Shown piece after piece: positions 56,055 to 63,636 of a DNA stretch of 64,000 bases (position 1 is its first letter; the number at the start of each line of letters is the position of its first letter). A model generated the notes under the pieces. It saw only the letters and a list, made by a program, of their open reading frames with translations, was not told the DNA's origin and did no database searches. The DNA comes from Prochlorococcus sp. AG-355-J23. GTDB taxonomy: Bacteria; Cyanobacteriota; Cyanobacteriia; PCC-6307; Cyanobiaceae. The stretch spans positions 1 through 64,000 of the forward strand of contig QCDR01000001.1 of the NCBI GenBank assembly GCA_003278705.1. Reading direction: 5' to 3'. The translations under genes and the position numbers were made by a program.

Positions 56055-56139
56055 AAATAATGGTGAATAGGTACTTTACCTAAAATTTGACATTATTAAA
56101 AATTAATTGCTAGATAAGCTTCGGGATGGAAGATTGAAA

Positions 56140-56307
56140 ATGAAAAATGAAATTTATTCAAATATTAAAGATTCAGATGCTTTGGAAAGTTTTTTTGAAT
56201 GTATAACTTCTTGTAGCATCAATAGTGAGGGAGTAGATTGCACAACAGCATGTTATGTAAAACATTTAGAACCAAACAATATTGATTATCCTTTAAAATT
56301 TTCATAA
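56140..56307 (+). CDS. Small cysteine-rich protein (55 aa)
   Basis: I choose the ATG at 56140 rather than the TTG 33 bp upstream. MKNEIYSNIKDSDALESFFE leads to a Cys pattern (CITSCSINSEGVDCTTACYV), four Cys that could form two disulfides or bind metal. It resembles short conserved picocyanobacterial proteins. Function unknown. Confidence 0.65.
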   Translation: MKNEIYSNIKDSDALESFFECITSCSINSEGVDCTTACYVKHLEPNNIDYPLKFS

Positions 56308-56339
56308 GCAAAGCTTATTAACAATTTTAAATTTCATTG

Positions 56340-56453
56340 ATGTTATTCCCACCTCCTCAAGTTATTTTTGGTCTATTGCTTTTATCTATAGCAGTAGTTC
56401 TTATTTGGGATATTAGATACAATCCTTTTGGAGAAGACGAAGACGGAATTTAA
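56340..56453 (+). CDS. Very small membrane protein (37 aa)
   Basis: MLFPPPQVIFGLLLLSIAVV is one membrane helix, then LIWDIRYNPFGEDEDGI with an acidic end. The layout resembles small photosystem-type subunits, but no identity is clear. Confidence 0.5.
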   Translation: MLFPPPQVIFGLLLLSIAVVLIWDIRYNPFGEDEDGI

Positions 56454-56456
56454 TCT

Positions 56457-56573
56457 TCAACTAGGAAGCTGATTTGTAGGTGGTGCGTGAAATTGCCGTT
56501 TCTTTCTTTTGAGTCTTTTATAAGCGACTAAAGAGACTAATAATAACAATGTAAAAGCTATTGAGTTAATCAT
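56457..56573 (-). CDS. Very small membrane protein (38 aa)
   Basis: MINSIAFTLLLLVSLVAYKR followed by a strongly basic tail (LKRKKRQFHAPPTNQLPS). One helix with positive-inside topology. Its stop lies only a few bases from the stop of the convergent 37-aa gene. Confidence 0.5.
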   Translation of the reverse strand: MINSIAFTLLLLVSLVAYKRLKRKKRQFHAPPTNQLPS

Positions 56574-56752
56574 ATCAAGTAGTTTTATATATATAAAAAC
56601 AAATATGTTCTAAATATCAATGACTAAAGTTATTTTTTCAAAAAGTGATTTATTATGAACTAATTTTTAATATTTAGCTTTTTTCATTAGGTACCTAAAA
56701 CAACTAAAAGAAAATGCACATCTGACCAAAAGTAATTGCTATGTAATAAGAA

Positions 56753-56857
56753 TCACTTTTTCTTATTTCTCATTTGATATTGCAGAACAGCTTTAAGATG
56801 TTGTACTTCTTTTTCTAAAGTTTCAATTCTTTTTTCTAGTTCTTCATTAGTTGCCAT
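56753..56857 (-). CDS. Short coiled-coil protein (34 aa)
   Basis: MATNEELEKRIETLEKEVQH then LKAVLQYQMRNKKK: regular heptads of Leu/Ile/Val over the whole length. Probably a small oligomerising peptide. No family recognised. Confidence 0.45.
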   Translation of the reverse strand: MATNEELEKRIETLEKEVQHLKAVLQYQMRNKKK

Positions 56858-57002
56858 ATTTTTTAGAGATAAATTCCTTAATATTTATAATATTAAAAAA
56901 GCGATTTATTACGCATGGTAAATGTCTAATAAGTAATAGAACCTATTGATGTGCATAATCTCTATAGATAAATTATGCAGAGTATAAATTTAGGGGGAAT
57001 TT

Positions 57003-57146
57003 ATGAGCGGAGATTATGAGACACTAGAAATCAATCAACCTAAAATTACATATTTTCATAAAAGATCCGAAAGTAATACAGAATGGTTAGATGAATTAAT
57101 CAACCAAATTGAAGATATGAAAAACAATATCTCCAAATCTGCTTAA
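57003..57146 (+). CDS. Small soluble protein (47 aa), first of a coupled set
   Basis: AGGGGGAA lies just upstream of the ATG, an unusually strong ribosome site for this genome. The product reads MSGDYETLEINQPKITYFHK ... WLDELINQIEDMKNNISKSA. Its stop shares a base with the next start (TAATG). Confidence 0.6.
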   Translation: MSGDYETLEINQPKITYFHKRSESNTEWLDELINQIEDMKNNISKSA

Positions 57147-57259
57147 TGACAGAAAAAGAATTTAAGGAATTAGAGAAATTTGCAAAAGAAAATGGATACA
57201 ATGACGAGCTAAAAGATATATATTTAAGGGAAGTTATTGACAGAAATAAAGAATACTAA
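57146..57259 (+). CDS. Small helical protein (37 aa), coupled
   Basis: MTEKEFKELEKFAKENGYND then ELKDIYLREVIDRNKEY. It overlaps the genes before and after by one base each (TAATG), so translation is probably coupled. No family recognised. Confidence 0.55.
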   Translation: MTEKEFKELEKFAKENGYNDELKDIYLREVIDRNKEY

Positions 57260-57489
57260 TGAGATCAAACTTTCGGCCAAATATTCGACTAGCTACAAAC
57301 GTTCTTCTAGTTATTGGTACTTTTTCTATTGCTTTAAAGATTGCTCCAATAGCCTTGGTATATCAGGAAAAAAATTTATGTATTAAATATTTAAAACATC
57401 AAATAGATAGAGACAAACTTATCAAAAGACTAAAAATAATTAAACAAGCAAATCCATCTAGTATTTGTGACTCTATCCTTAAAAGTTAA
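57259..57489 (+). CDS. Small protein with N-terminal membrane helix (76 aa)
   Basis: NIRLATNVLLVIGTFSIALK is a membrane anchor or uncleaved signal. The rest is basic, with two Cys (NLCIKYLKHQ, PSSICDSILK). It ends 2 bp before the MauE-like gene, so it may belong to the same metal-related operon. Confidence 0.6.
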   Translation: MRSNFRPNIRLATNVLLVIGTFSIALKIAPIALVYQEKNLCIKYLKHQIDRDKLIKRLKIIKQANPSSICDSILKS

Positions 57490-57491
57490 AA

Positions 57492-57944
57492 ATGAAGATT
57501 AAGTCATTTGCCCCCTTAATTGCAGTCTTTGGCACTTCATTTCTTATCACCATTACATTGCTTAAAAGTTTCCAAATTTTTATGGGGATATCAATTTGTC
57601 TTTTAGCGATGCTTAAGCTTATGGATATTGAAGCTTTTGGAACAAGTTATAAGAAATATGATTTAATTTCCTCTCAATTTGATAGCTGGATATATATTTA
57701 TCCTTTTTTTGAATTAATAATTGGGATAAGTTTTCTTAATTCTTCTCCACCTTCTCTAATTATTTTTATTGCTCTAGTTTTAGGAATTTCTGGAATGATT
57801 TCAGTATTTAAGGCCGTTTATTTGGATAAATTAAAATTAAATTGTGCATGTATCGGTGGATATGCAAAAACTCCTTTGGGAATTATTAGTTTTATCGAAA
57901 ATCTTTTAATGGCAATTATGAGTGTCCTGCTTTTGATTAAATAG
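57492..57944 (+). CDS. MauE/DoxX-like redox membrane protein
   Basis: 150 aa with four hydrophobic helices (LIAVFGTSFLITITLL, IFMGISICLLAMLKLMD, IYIYPFFELIIGISFL, IIFIALVLGISGMISVF) and the motif KLNCACIGGYAKTPLG. That Cys pair is typical of MauE-like members of the DoxX group, which help move electrons or mature periplasmic redox and metal proteins. It is followed by a DUF411 gene. Confidence 0.75.
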   Translation: MKIKSFAPLIAVFGTSFLITITLLKSFQIFMGISICLLAMLKLMDIEAFGTSYKKYDLISSQFDSWIYIYPFFELIIGISFLNSSPPSLIIFIALVLGISGMISVFKAVYLDKLKLNCACIGGYAKTPLGIISFIENLLMAIMSVLLLIK

Positions 57945-58005
57945 CACTTTTACAAATTTTCATTTATTGTTAATTAAAAAATAAAATTTAATCGTCTTAA
58001 TTTGT

Positions 58006-58524
58006 ATGGCAATTAATAAAGTATTTATAAAAACCAGATTTTTAAATTATCTAATTGCTTCTGGAATGCTTTTTGCAAATACAAATAACGTTCATAGGAT
58101 TAGTGCAGAAACGTCAGAAAATATAGATATCCCAAAAGTTGTTTCTTACAGATCAGCATCATGTGGTTGTTGCAAAAAATGGATCAATCATTTAAGAGAT
58201 AATGGATTACAAGTTGATGATAATATAGTTGAAGATGTTTCAGCAATTAAAAACCAATATCAAATTCCCAATAATCTGAGATCATGTCATTCTGCTCAAA
58301 TAGCTAACTATACGATTGAAGGACATGTCCCGATTGAATCAATCAACAAACTTTTTATAGAAAAACCAAATATTAATGGAATAGCAGTTCCGGGCATGCC
58401 ATTTGGCTCTCCAGGGATGGAAATGCATTCTCACCAATCGCACTCTCATGATTATGAGAACTACAAAGTAGTTTCATTTAGTAAAACTGGCAAAACAAAA
58501 ATATTTGATGAAATCTCTCCTTAA
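58006..58524 (+). CDS. DUF411 metal-binding-type periplasmic protein
   Basis: 172 aa. An N-terminal hydrophobic segment (FLNYLIASGMLFANTNN) is a signal or anchor. The DUF411 domain follows: VVSYRSASCGCCKKWINHLR, then RSCHSAQIANYTIEGHVPIE and GIAVPGMPFGSPGME. Near the C-terminus is a His-rich patch (MEMHSHQSHSHDYEN). DUF411 proteins often sit in copper or heavy-metal clusters. The CxCC site and His patch suit Cu(I) binding. Confidence 0.85.
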   Translation: MAINKVFIKTRFLNYLIASGMLFANTNNVHRISAETSENIDIPKVVSYRSASCGCCKKWINHLRDNGLQVDDNIVEDVSAIKNQYQIPNNLRSCHSAQIANYTIEGHVPIESINKLFIEKPNINGIAVPGMPFGSPGMEMHSHQSHSHDYENYKVVSFSKTGKTKIFDEISP

Positions 58525-58545
58525 TACAAATACTTATTTGAAATA

Positions 58546-58767
58546 ATGCATATTTTTCTTGGAAATTTTAAATTTTTTATTTTTTTATTTTCCTTATCTC
58601 TAAATTTCAATAGTTATTCGCATGCACATATGAGGGGTACATTTCATTCTGAAGAGGACGCCGAAAATAGATCTTTAGAACTTGGTTGCGAAGGAATACA
58701 TAAGAATCAAGATAAATGGATGCCGTGCAAAAACGAAAAAGAACTACATATCTATTTGAGGAAATAG
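58546..58767 (+). CDS. DUF3721 small secreted protein
   Basis: 73 aa. The signal peptide is FFIFLFSLSLNFNSYSHA. The mature part HMRGTFHSEEDAENRSLELG, then CEGIHKNQDKWMPCKNEKEL matches the DUF3721 pattern with two Cys. Its stop codon abuts the next start. Same probable metal-related operon. Confidence 0.8.
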   Translation: MHIFLGNFKFFIFLFSLSLNFNSYSHAHMRGTFHSEEDAENRSLELGCEGIHKNQDKWMPCKNEKELHIYLRK

Positions 58768-59028
58768 ATGGAAAAATTAAAAGCAAATCAAAGAAAAATT
58801 CACAGAAAAATAACCGCAATTTCAGCAATCCCATTACTAATTACTATTTTATCTGGAACTATTTATAGTATTCTTCAGCCACTAGGAATAGATGCTTTTT
58901 GGTTAATAAAATGGCATACAGGTAATTTTGGCATTATTAATTTGCAACCTTTTTACTCGATTTTTCTAGGTATAACTTCAATAATCTCAATAATATCTGG
59001 CGTTAAACTATTACAAAAAAAATCTTAG
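58768..59028 (+). CDS. PepSY-associated-type membrane protein (86 aa)
   Basis: KANQRKIHRKITAISAIPLL starts the first helix, and WLIKWHTGNFGIINLQPFYS precedes the second. The RKxHR...P...G and WHxG patterns fit short PepSY-TM proteins that accompany copper or iron reductase genes. It starts on the base after the DUF3721 stop. Confidence 0.7.
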   Translation: MEKLKANQRKIHRKITAISAIPLLITILSGTIYSILQPLGIDAFWLIKWHTGNFGIINLQPFYSIFLGITSIISIISGVKLLQKKS

Positions 59029-59060
59029 ATATATTCTAAGCCAAGCCAAAATTTAATTAT

Positions 59061-59261
59061 TTAATTAATCCTATTTGCTCCCCCACTTACTAAGAAAATT
59101 ATCGCTCCTAGTGCCATTGTTGCTACACCCATATAAGGGTATTTCTTAATTCTTGATTTAGTAATTGGAAGCCATGAAAGGTATCTATCAGATTTATTTA
59201 ATTCATTTTTTTTTGGTCTAGGTGGTAATCCTAATTCTTCTCTTCTTTTAGCTTCGCCCAT
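59061..59261 (-). CDS. DUF2839-like small membrane protein (66 aa)
   Basis: MGEAKRREELGLPPRPKKNE is the hallmark N-terminus, with WLPITKSRIKKYPYMGVATM and a final helix (ALGAIIFLVSGGAN). A related protein lies at 61469-61684. Function unknown, probably thylakoid or plasma membrane. Confidence 0.8.
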   Translation of the reverse strand: MGEAKRREELGLPPRPKKNELNKSDRYLSWLPITKSRIKKYPYMGVATMALGAIIFLVSGGANRIN

Positions 59262-59367
59262 AATCTTAAATTTGTTTATGTATCAATATTAAAAATTATG
59301 TTCCATACCTGCGAGTTAACTTTATTAAAAACAGAGGTCATTTATAGATAAACAAATTATTTAAAAT

Positions 59368-59514
59368 TTATTTAGCCTTCTTTAAATATAGATTCTTTGT
59401 ATTTGCCTGATCTGATGTAAATAACAAAATTAAGATAGTTCCAACTAGAAATGAAAAAATCATTGTCAAACCTACAACTTCAACCATTTCACTAGGCAGA
59501 TAATTTAGAAACAT
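59368..59514 (-). CDS. Small single-helix membrane protein (48 aa)
   Basis: MFLNYLPSEMVEVVGLTMIF then SFLVGTILILLFTSDQANTK: one long helix and a basic end (NLYLKKAK). No family recognised. Confidence 0.5.
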   Translation of the reverse strand: MFLNYLPSEMVEVVGLTMIFSFLVGTILILLFTSDQANTKNLYLKKAK

Positions 59515-59669
59515 TAATGTATAGATCTCTTATCTTAAACTTAGCAATTGTATTTTTTATGTAAAGTAAGTATTCCTCCTTAAATTTCAAAAAGAACTTT
59601 CTGAGACATTTTAATCTTTATTTATTTTTATTTGCGGGATAAATCTACTTCTAGCCGATCACAATCTTC

Positions 59670-59960
59670 TTACTTAGCTATTCCTATTTTCTTAAGCAAT
59701 TTCAGGTAAGGCAAGGCCCAATTACCAAAGGTAAAAGAGATTGTCGTATTTTTCGGAGTTGGTAATAATGTTTTAGAACGTGTAGAGGCTAATTTAGAAA
59801 ATATCTTAATAGTCTCTGCTTCTAGATTATCCATATACAATTTTTTTTGAACACCTCGATCTTTCTTTTGGGGCAAATAATTTTCTATAAACCATAAAAC
59901 TTGATCTAAATTTGATTTATTAGGTGAGGTGTTAATTTGTTTATTTTTCTCTTTAAACAT
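59670..59960 (-). CDS. Unrecognised soluble protein (96 aa)
   Basis: A hydrophilic start (MFKEKNKQINTSPNKSNLDQ), a helix with aromatic residues (VLWFIENYLPQKKDRGVQKK), then FTFGNWALPYLKLLKKIGIAK. No signal or membrane helix, no family recognised. Confidence 0.6.
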   Translation of the reverse strand: MFKEKNKQINTSPNKSNLDQVLWFIENYLPQKKDRGVQKKLYMDNLEAETIKIFSKLASTRSKTLLPTPKNTTISFTFGNWALPYLKLLKKIGIAK

Positions 59961-60106
59961 ATTTTTTACCTCTTAATTACTGAATTAAATTTGCCATTTA
60001 TATAATTTAAATCAATAGTAAAAGCATCAAAATTATGTTGTTTTTAATAATCGATAATCGAAAAAATAAATTAATAATTACTTTGTTTTTATAAAAATAA
60101 AAAAAG

Positions 60107-60126
60107 AGAGGGCTAAAACCCCCTCT
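60107..60126. terminator. Terminator-like hairpin
   Basis: AGAGGG, an 8-base loop, CCCTCT, with A-rich DNA on the left that gives a T-run on the minus strand. It lies just past the stop of the minus-strand gene at 60152-60322, so it probably ends that transcript. Confidence 0.6.
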
Positions 60127-60151
60127 TAATTAATCAGTTTCAAAAAAGAAT

Positions 60152-60322
60152 TTAATTTTTTGAGTCTTTCAATTTCATTTCTTTTTGTGTTTTCCTGATT
60201 CTTTCTTCAAAGACGGATATTCTGTATGGAGTAACTTCTCCACTTTTAGTAGCCAAAAGTTGGGCTTCATATAGCCTATTGGCTCTTTTGATTTTTTCTC
60301 TTATTTGTAAGAGGTTATTCAT
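60152..60322 (-). CDS. Small helical protein (56 aa)
   Basis: MNNLLQIREKIKRANRLYEA, then QLLATKSGEVTPYRISVFEE and RIRKTQKEMKLKDSKN. Highly charged and helical. It is followed by a terminator hairpin, which supports expression. No family recognised. Confidence 0.6.
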   Translation of the reverse strand: MNNLLQIREKIKRANRLYEAQLLATKSGEVTPYRISVFEERIRKTQKEMKLKDSKN

Positions 60323-60511
60323 GGTCTTTTGCAGTTAATGAGAATCCCGTTCCCTACTCCCATTTCATGCGTCCAGAGATATAAACTTGGATGAACGTTA
60401 GTGAACAATAACATCTTTAAAAAAATTCCGCGAGAGTAATTTTTACTAAATTTTTCTCAAAAAAATAAATATTGAGTAGAAAGTATAAATAAGGTTTTAA
60501 TATTTCCTAAA

Positions 60512-60787
60512 TTAGGATAAGAAAATTGTTTGCGACCCATCATTATTATCTTGAATCACTATTTTTTTATTTGGGAAAATATCTGATAATATTCTTTTCA
60601 AATTTGAATTATCTGAAGGAATTATATTACTCATATTTTTTGAATTAATTTTCCAATTTTCATCTACAAATAGCTCTTTATCATCCCCTTTTTCATTCTC
60701 CAGTGATGTCTTATTTAGAATCTTAAGTAACAGTTGTGAATCATAATCTTTAAATTCTTCAGGGTCCTCTTTAAAATTTTTAATCAT
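60512..60787 (-). CDS. Unrecognised acidic protein (91 aa)
   Basis: MIKNFKEDPEEFKDYDSQLL ... NKTSLENEKGDDKELFVDEN ... ILSDIFPNKKIVIQDNNDGS. Soluble, rich in Asp, Asn and Lys. No family recognised. Confidence 0.6.
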   Translation of the reverse strand: MIKNFKEDPEEFKDYDSQLLLKILNKTSLENEKGDDKELFVDENWKINSKNMSNIIPSDNSNLKRILSDIFPNKKIVIQDNNDGSQTIFLS

Positions 60788-61012
60788 TATTTAGAAATCT
60801 AATGTTTCTAAATCTTGCATAAGAAATTTGAAGAATACAAGGTATTAATTACCTAAAAATATCTCTTAGAATAAAAAATTTGGATGAAATTAGAATAATT
60901 TTCTTTAGAAAATTTAATTCCAAAATAGCTAAAGAATGATATTTAAAAAGATTAATTAATCATTTACACCATTTATTTACTTGTTAGGTTGCAATCAAGG
61001 GATTCAGAAAAG

Positions 61013-61144
61013 ATGCCAAGAGTAATTAACAAAAAAATTAGACTTTTAAGATGGTTAAACTCAGGCATGATACTACCATTTATCATTATGGCTGCATCCT
61101 CATCAATTATTCTTTATGGTGTTTTATTTATCCTTATAAAATAG
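61013..61144 (+). CDS. Small single-helix membrane protein (43 aa)
   Basis: MPRVINKKIRLLRWLNSGMI is basic, then LPFIIMAASSSIILYGVLFI is the membrane helix. Positive-inside topology suggests a cytoplasmic N-terminus. No family recognised. Confidence 0.5.
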   Translation: MPRVINKKIRLLRWLNSGMILPFIIMAASSSIILYGVLFILIK

Positions 61145-61153
61145 TTTTTAAAT

Positions 61154-61288
61154 TTAAGCAGCTAAGTTTTCCTCAGATTTAGACATAATTATTGCAGCTT
61201 TTTTTAATAAACTAACTACTTCTTTTCTTCCAACTGCATTATCCGCTTGACGAATTATTTCATCATATTTTTTATTTATTTTTTTCAT
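61154..61288 (-). CDS. Small soluble helical protein (44 aa)
   Basis: MKKINKKYDEIIRQADNAVG, then RKEVVSLLKKAAIIMSKSEE and NLAA. Looks like two amphipathic helices. Its stop is about 10 bp from the stop of the convergent 43-aa gene. Confidence 0.5.
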   Translation of the reverse strand: MKKINKKYDEIIRQADNAVGRKEVVSLLKKAAIIMSKSEENLAA

Positions 61289-61301
61289 AAATAGTTTTAA
61301 T

Positions 61302-61397
61302 TTAATCTAAAATTACAACACCATTTGATGGTGTCAATCGTAAATAATTCTCATATATTATTTCTTTGATTATTTTTTCACAATAAAAATTGCTCAT
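61302..61397 (-). CDS. Possible 31-aa peptide
   Basis: GAAGGA lies 6 nt before the ATG, a clear ribosome site. The product is MSNFYCEKIIKEIIYENYLR, then LTPSNGVVILD. A palindrome (ACACCAT, TTG, ATGGTGT) lies within the gene at 61319-61335. Too short to be certain. Confidence 0.4.
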   Translation of the reverse strand: MSNFYCEKIIKEIIYENYLRLTPSNGVVILD

Positions 61398-61468
61398 TTA
61401 TTATCCTTCAAGTTTCTTTATTGATGATGCCAAAAAATCATAAATATCAAAATTAATAATCCTTTGAA

Positions 61469-61684
61469 TTAAGCTATATTGAAGGATTTAAAAACATAAA
61501 ATAAACCTCCGATTAGGATCAATATTGCAGCTCCATAAAAAAGAAAAGGGATAATTGGATATTTATACAAAGTAGACCTTACTTTTTGTTGTATGGCTTT
61601 TTTATCAAGTTGAGGCAATTTTATATCTTCAGTTTTTTTTCTAGGCGGAATACCTAAATTTTTTCTTCTCTTTGCTTCTCCCAT
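61469..61684 (-). CDS. DUF2839-like small membrane protein (71 aa)
   Basis: The start is placed at the ATG of MGEAKRRKNLGIPPRKKTED; an in-frame ATG 27 bp upstream would add residues not seen in the family. One membrane helix is near the end (IPFLFYGAAILILIGGLFYV). Paralogue of 59061-59261. Confidence 0.75.
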   Translation of the reverse strand: MGEAKRRKNLGIPPRKKTEDIKLPQLDKKAIQQKVRSTLYKYPIIPFLFYGAAILILIGGLFYVFKSFNIA

Positions 61685-61686
61685 AA

Positions 61687-61917
61687 TTAAAAATGAGGTA
61701 TTCCCATACATTTTAAATAATTGTTATCAGCTAAATCTAAAATTTGATTCCATTCTTCATGAGATGTTTCCAAATTATTTTTAAAATCTTTTTCAAATTT
61801 AAGGATACATCTTTTTTCTATATTTTCTGGAGAATTATAATTTCTTAAAAAAGAAACACTCAAATACGTTAATGATGAAAAAACTACAATTATTTTAGCA
61901 ATCCTAAAATTATTCAT
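61687..61917 (-). CDS. Small protein with N-terminal membrane helix (76 aa)
   Basis: IAKIIVVFSSLTYLSVSFLR is an anchor or signal. The rest (SPENIEKRCILKFEKDFKNN, NYLKCMGIPHF) has two Cys. It lies 2 bp upstream of the DUF2839-like start, so the two are co-transcribed. No family recognised. Confidence 0.6.
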   Translation of the reverse strand: MNNFRIAKIIVVFSSLTYLSVSFLRNYNSPENIEKRCILKFEKDFKNNLETSHEEWNQILDLADNNYLKCMGIPHF

Positions 61918-61999
61918 ATCTTAGATGTTATTGCCTTATAAATAAATAAGGTACTTGTTGGTTTTATAATTAATTTAAACTATTAAAAACAATTATCAA

Positions 62000-62197
62000 A
62001 TGATTAATTCGGTGAATTTTAACCATTTGCCTATTCAGGATTTGGTTGTTTCAGGCTTAATAATCTTTATAATGTCGACGATTATTGCCAATATTTATGA
62101 CCCATTATTAGGAATAAGTTATGCATTTGGGAATATACTTACTCTTACTTTTTTGAGCTGGTTATACAAAGAAACTTGGAGTGATCCAAGGAAATAA
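62000..62197 (+). CDS. Two-helix membrane protein (65 aa)
   Basis: IQDLVVSGLIIFIMSTIIAN and YDPLLGISYAFGNILTLTFL are membrane segments, followed by YKETWSDPRK. No family recognised. Confidence 0.6.
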   Translation: MINSVNFNHLPIQDLVVSGLIIFIMSTIIANIYDPLLGISYAFGNILTLTFLSWLYKETWSDPRK

Positions 62198-62226
62198 ATC
62201 TAATTAAGACAAAAGATAAATTAAAA

Positions 62227-62340
62227 CTACTTCTGTGTTTTTAATTTTGAAGAATACTTTAAATTAACAATGTAAGTTGCAACGAGTGAAAGTATCAAAA
62301 AAAATAATAAGCTTTCCAAAGTGGATTGGGGCATAACCAT
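62227..62340 (-). CDS. Very small membrane protein (37 aa)
   Basis: MVMPQSTLESLLFFLILSLV then ATYIVNLKYSSKLKTQK: one helix with a basic end. The second Met (62334) is an equally good start. Confidence 0.45.
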   Translation of the reverse strand: MVMPQSTLESLLFFLILSLVATYIVNLKYSSKLKTQK

Positions 62341-62469
62341 GAGTAGTACCAAAAATGATATATCTTTAGAGAAACGAATTCTGAAAAAAAATCAACCCTT
62401 TCATTATTTTTTATACTCAAACTTATAAATTTAATTTCTCTTATAAAAACTTATACATTTAGGTTGATA

Positions 62470-62826
62470 TTAATTTGAAAAATATTTTTCTGCCCTCCTA
62501 AAGGCTTTTATTGCTCCTTTATAATCAAGATTCTTTAATCTTTCCTTACTTTTTTGTTCCAACATTTTTACTATCTCATTTCTCTTTATTTCATCAATTT
62601 TCAGCTTATGATCGAATATAAGATCAAATTTTGAAGAATATAAACTAGATAATTCTTCTCTATATTTTTCAATAATTTTTTCATCACAAGATTTGGATTT
62701 CAATATTTCATTAGCCTTCATTTTGTCATCTATTGCCCCTTTAAAATTTCCTAGTTTAAATTTCTTTTCACTTGATCTCGTTAGCTTGATAATATCTCCC
62801 AATATCAATTCATTAGAATCGTTCAT
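62470..62826 (-). CDS. TPR-like helical protein (118 aa)
   Basis: Two helix-turn-helix units with TPR-like spacing: KKFKLGNFKGAIDDKMKANE near the start and KERLKNLDYKGAIKAFRRAE near the end. These look like a single tetratricopeptide motif at each end. Soluble, probably a protein-binding adaptor. No closer family. Confidence 0.6.
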   Translation of the reverse strand: MNDSNELILGDIIKLTRSSEKKFKLGNFKGAIDDKMKANEILKSKSCDEKIIEKYREELSSLYSSKFDLIFDHKLKIDEIKRNEIVKMLEQKSKERLKNLDYKGAIKAFRRAEKYFSN

Positions 62827-62902
62827 TTATTTATCTGACACTAGATTAATGCTATCAGAATAAAGAAAAGACAACTTTTTTAATACTCAAATAATTAAAC
62901 AA

Positions 62903-63229
62903 TTAACCAATAACAAGTCCTTTTTTAAGAAGTAAATCAAAAACCTCCACACTTTTTGTTTTCCCAAATTTGGGGGGCTTGTGTAAATCTAATATTTCAG
63001 CAAGGCACATAATCCAATAAGTATCTTTTTTTAAATTTAGACCTTCGCAAATATGGGTTGGGGCCGATTTAAAACAGCCAAAATCTATTGATATATTAAT
63101 GTTCATGATTTGAGTTTCAAGTTCCAGACTTAAAAGTTCTATTTCTTGCTCAGAAAGGGATGTCCCAAAAGAATATGATTCAATTAAAAGTTGATAATTC
63201 ATAAAAGATTTATTTTTCAAGAAATCCAT
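62903..63229 (-). CDS. Unrecognised soluble protein (108 aa)
   Basis: LSEQEIELLSLELETQIMNI is a helix. A patterned part follows with Cys (FGCFKSAPTHICEGLNLKKD, YWIMCLAEILDLHKPPKFGK). The true start may be the second Met, nine residues in. It overlaps the DUF3764-like gene by 13 bp, so co-transcription is likely. Confidence 0.6.
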   Translation of the reverse strand: MDFLKNKSFMNYQLLIESYSFGTSLSEQEIELLSLELETQIMNINISIDFGCFKSAPTHICEGLNLKKDTYWIMCLAEILDLHKPPKFGKTKSVEVFDLLLKKGLVIG

Positions 63230-63498
63230 CGAGTTATTTTTGTACCCGCATATATATGCCCTGAAGCTTCAACAATAGGTTTTGTTTCAGGGTTCATAAA
63301 AATATCGTATAAAACATTTTTTGGTCCTTGAAAAATTACAGTCGCGCGTTGAGGATCATCTAATGATTTACCAATATAAAAAGTTTTAACTCCCATTTCT
63401 TTAAACATCGACTGCTGTTCCTCAGCATTCATATGAGATTCATATTGTTCAAAAGTATTACTTAGTTGAAAATCTAAAATAGTCGTTTCAATAGTCAT
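63217..63498 (-). CDS. DUF3764-like protein (93 aa)
   Basis: Start placed at the ATG of MTIETTILDFQLSNTFEQYE; the upstream TTG extension does not look conserved. KEMGVKTFYIGKSLDDPQRA, TVIFQGPKNVLYDIFMNPET and SGHIYAGTKITRWIS fit the DUF3764 family, a small ferredoxin-like fold seen in marine picocyanobacteria. Function unknown. Confidence 0.8.
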   Translation of the reverse strand: MTIETTILDFQLSNTFEQYESHMNAEEQQSMFKEMGVKTFYIGKSLDDPQRATVIFQGPKNVLYDIFMNPETKPIVEASGHIYAGTKITRWIS

Positions 63499-63636
63499 AG
63501 CAATAATGAGATGTTTTTTAGATTTTAAATCTTTTTGCAAAAAAATAATTGAATAAAGATTAGTTTTTATTAAGCAACGTATTAACTAATTTTTATTTAT
63601 GGGTTATAAATCAACTATAAAAAACAGATTTTAATT

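Noticed and set aside
61685-61711. Upstream start for the DUF2839-like protein
   Set aside because: The family begins MGEAKRR. The extra nine residues overlap the preceding gene's end.
63499-63540. TTG-started N-terminal extension of the DUF3764-like protein
   Set aside because: The added residues (QKDLKSKKHLIIA) do not fit the family start, and an ATG begins at the expected MTIETT.
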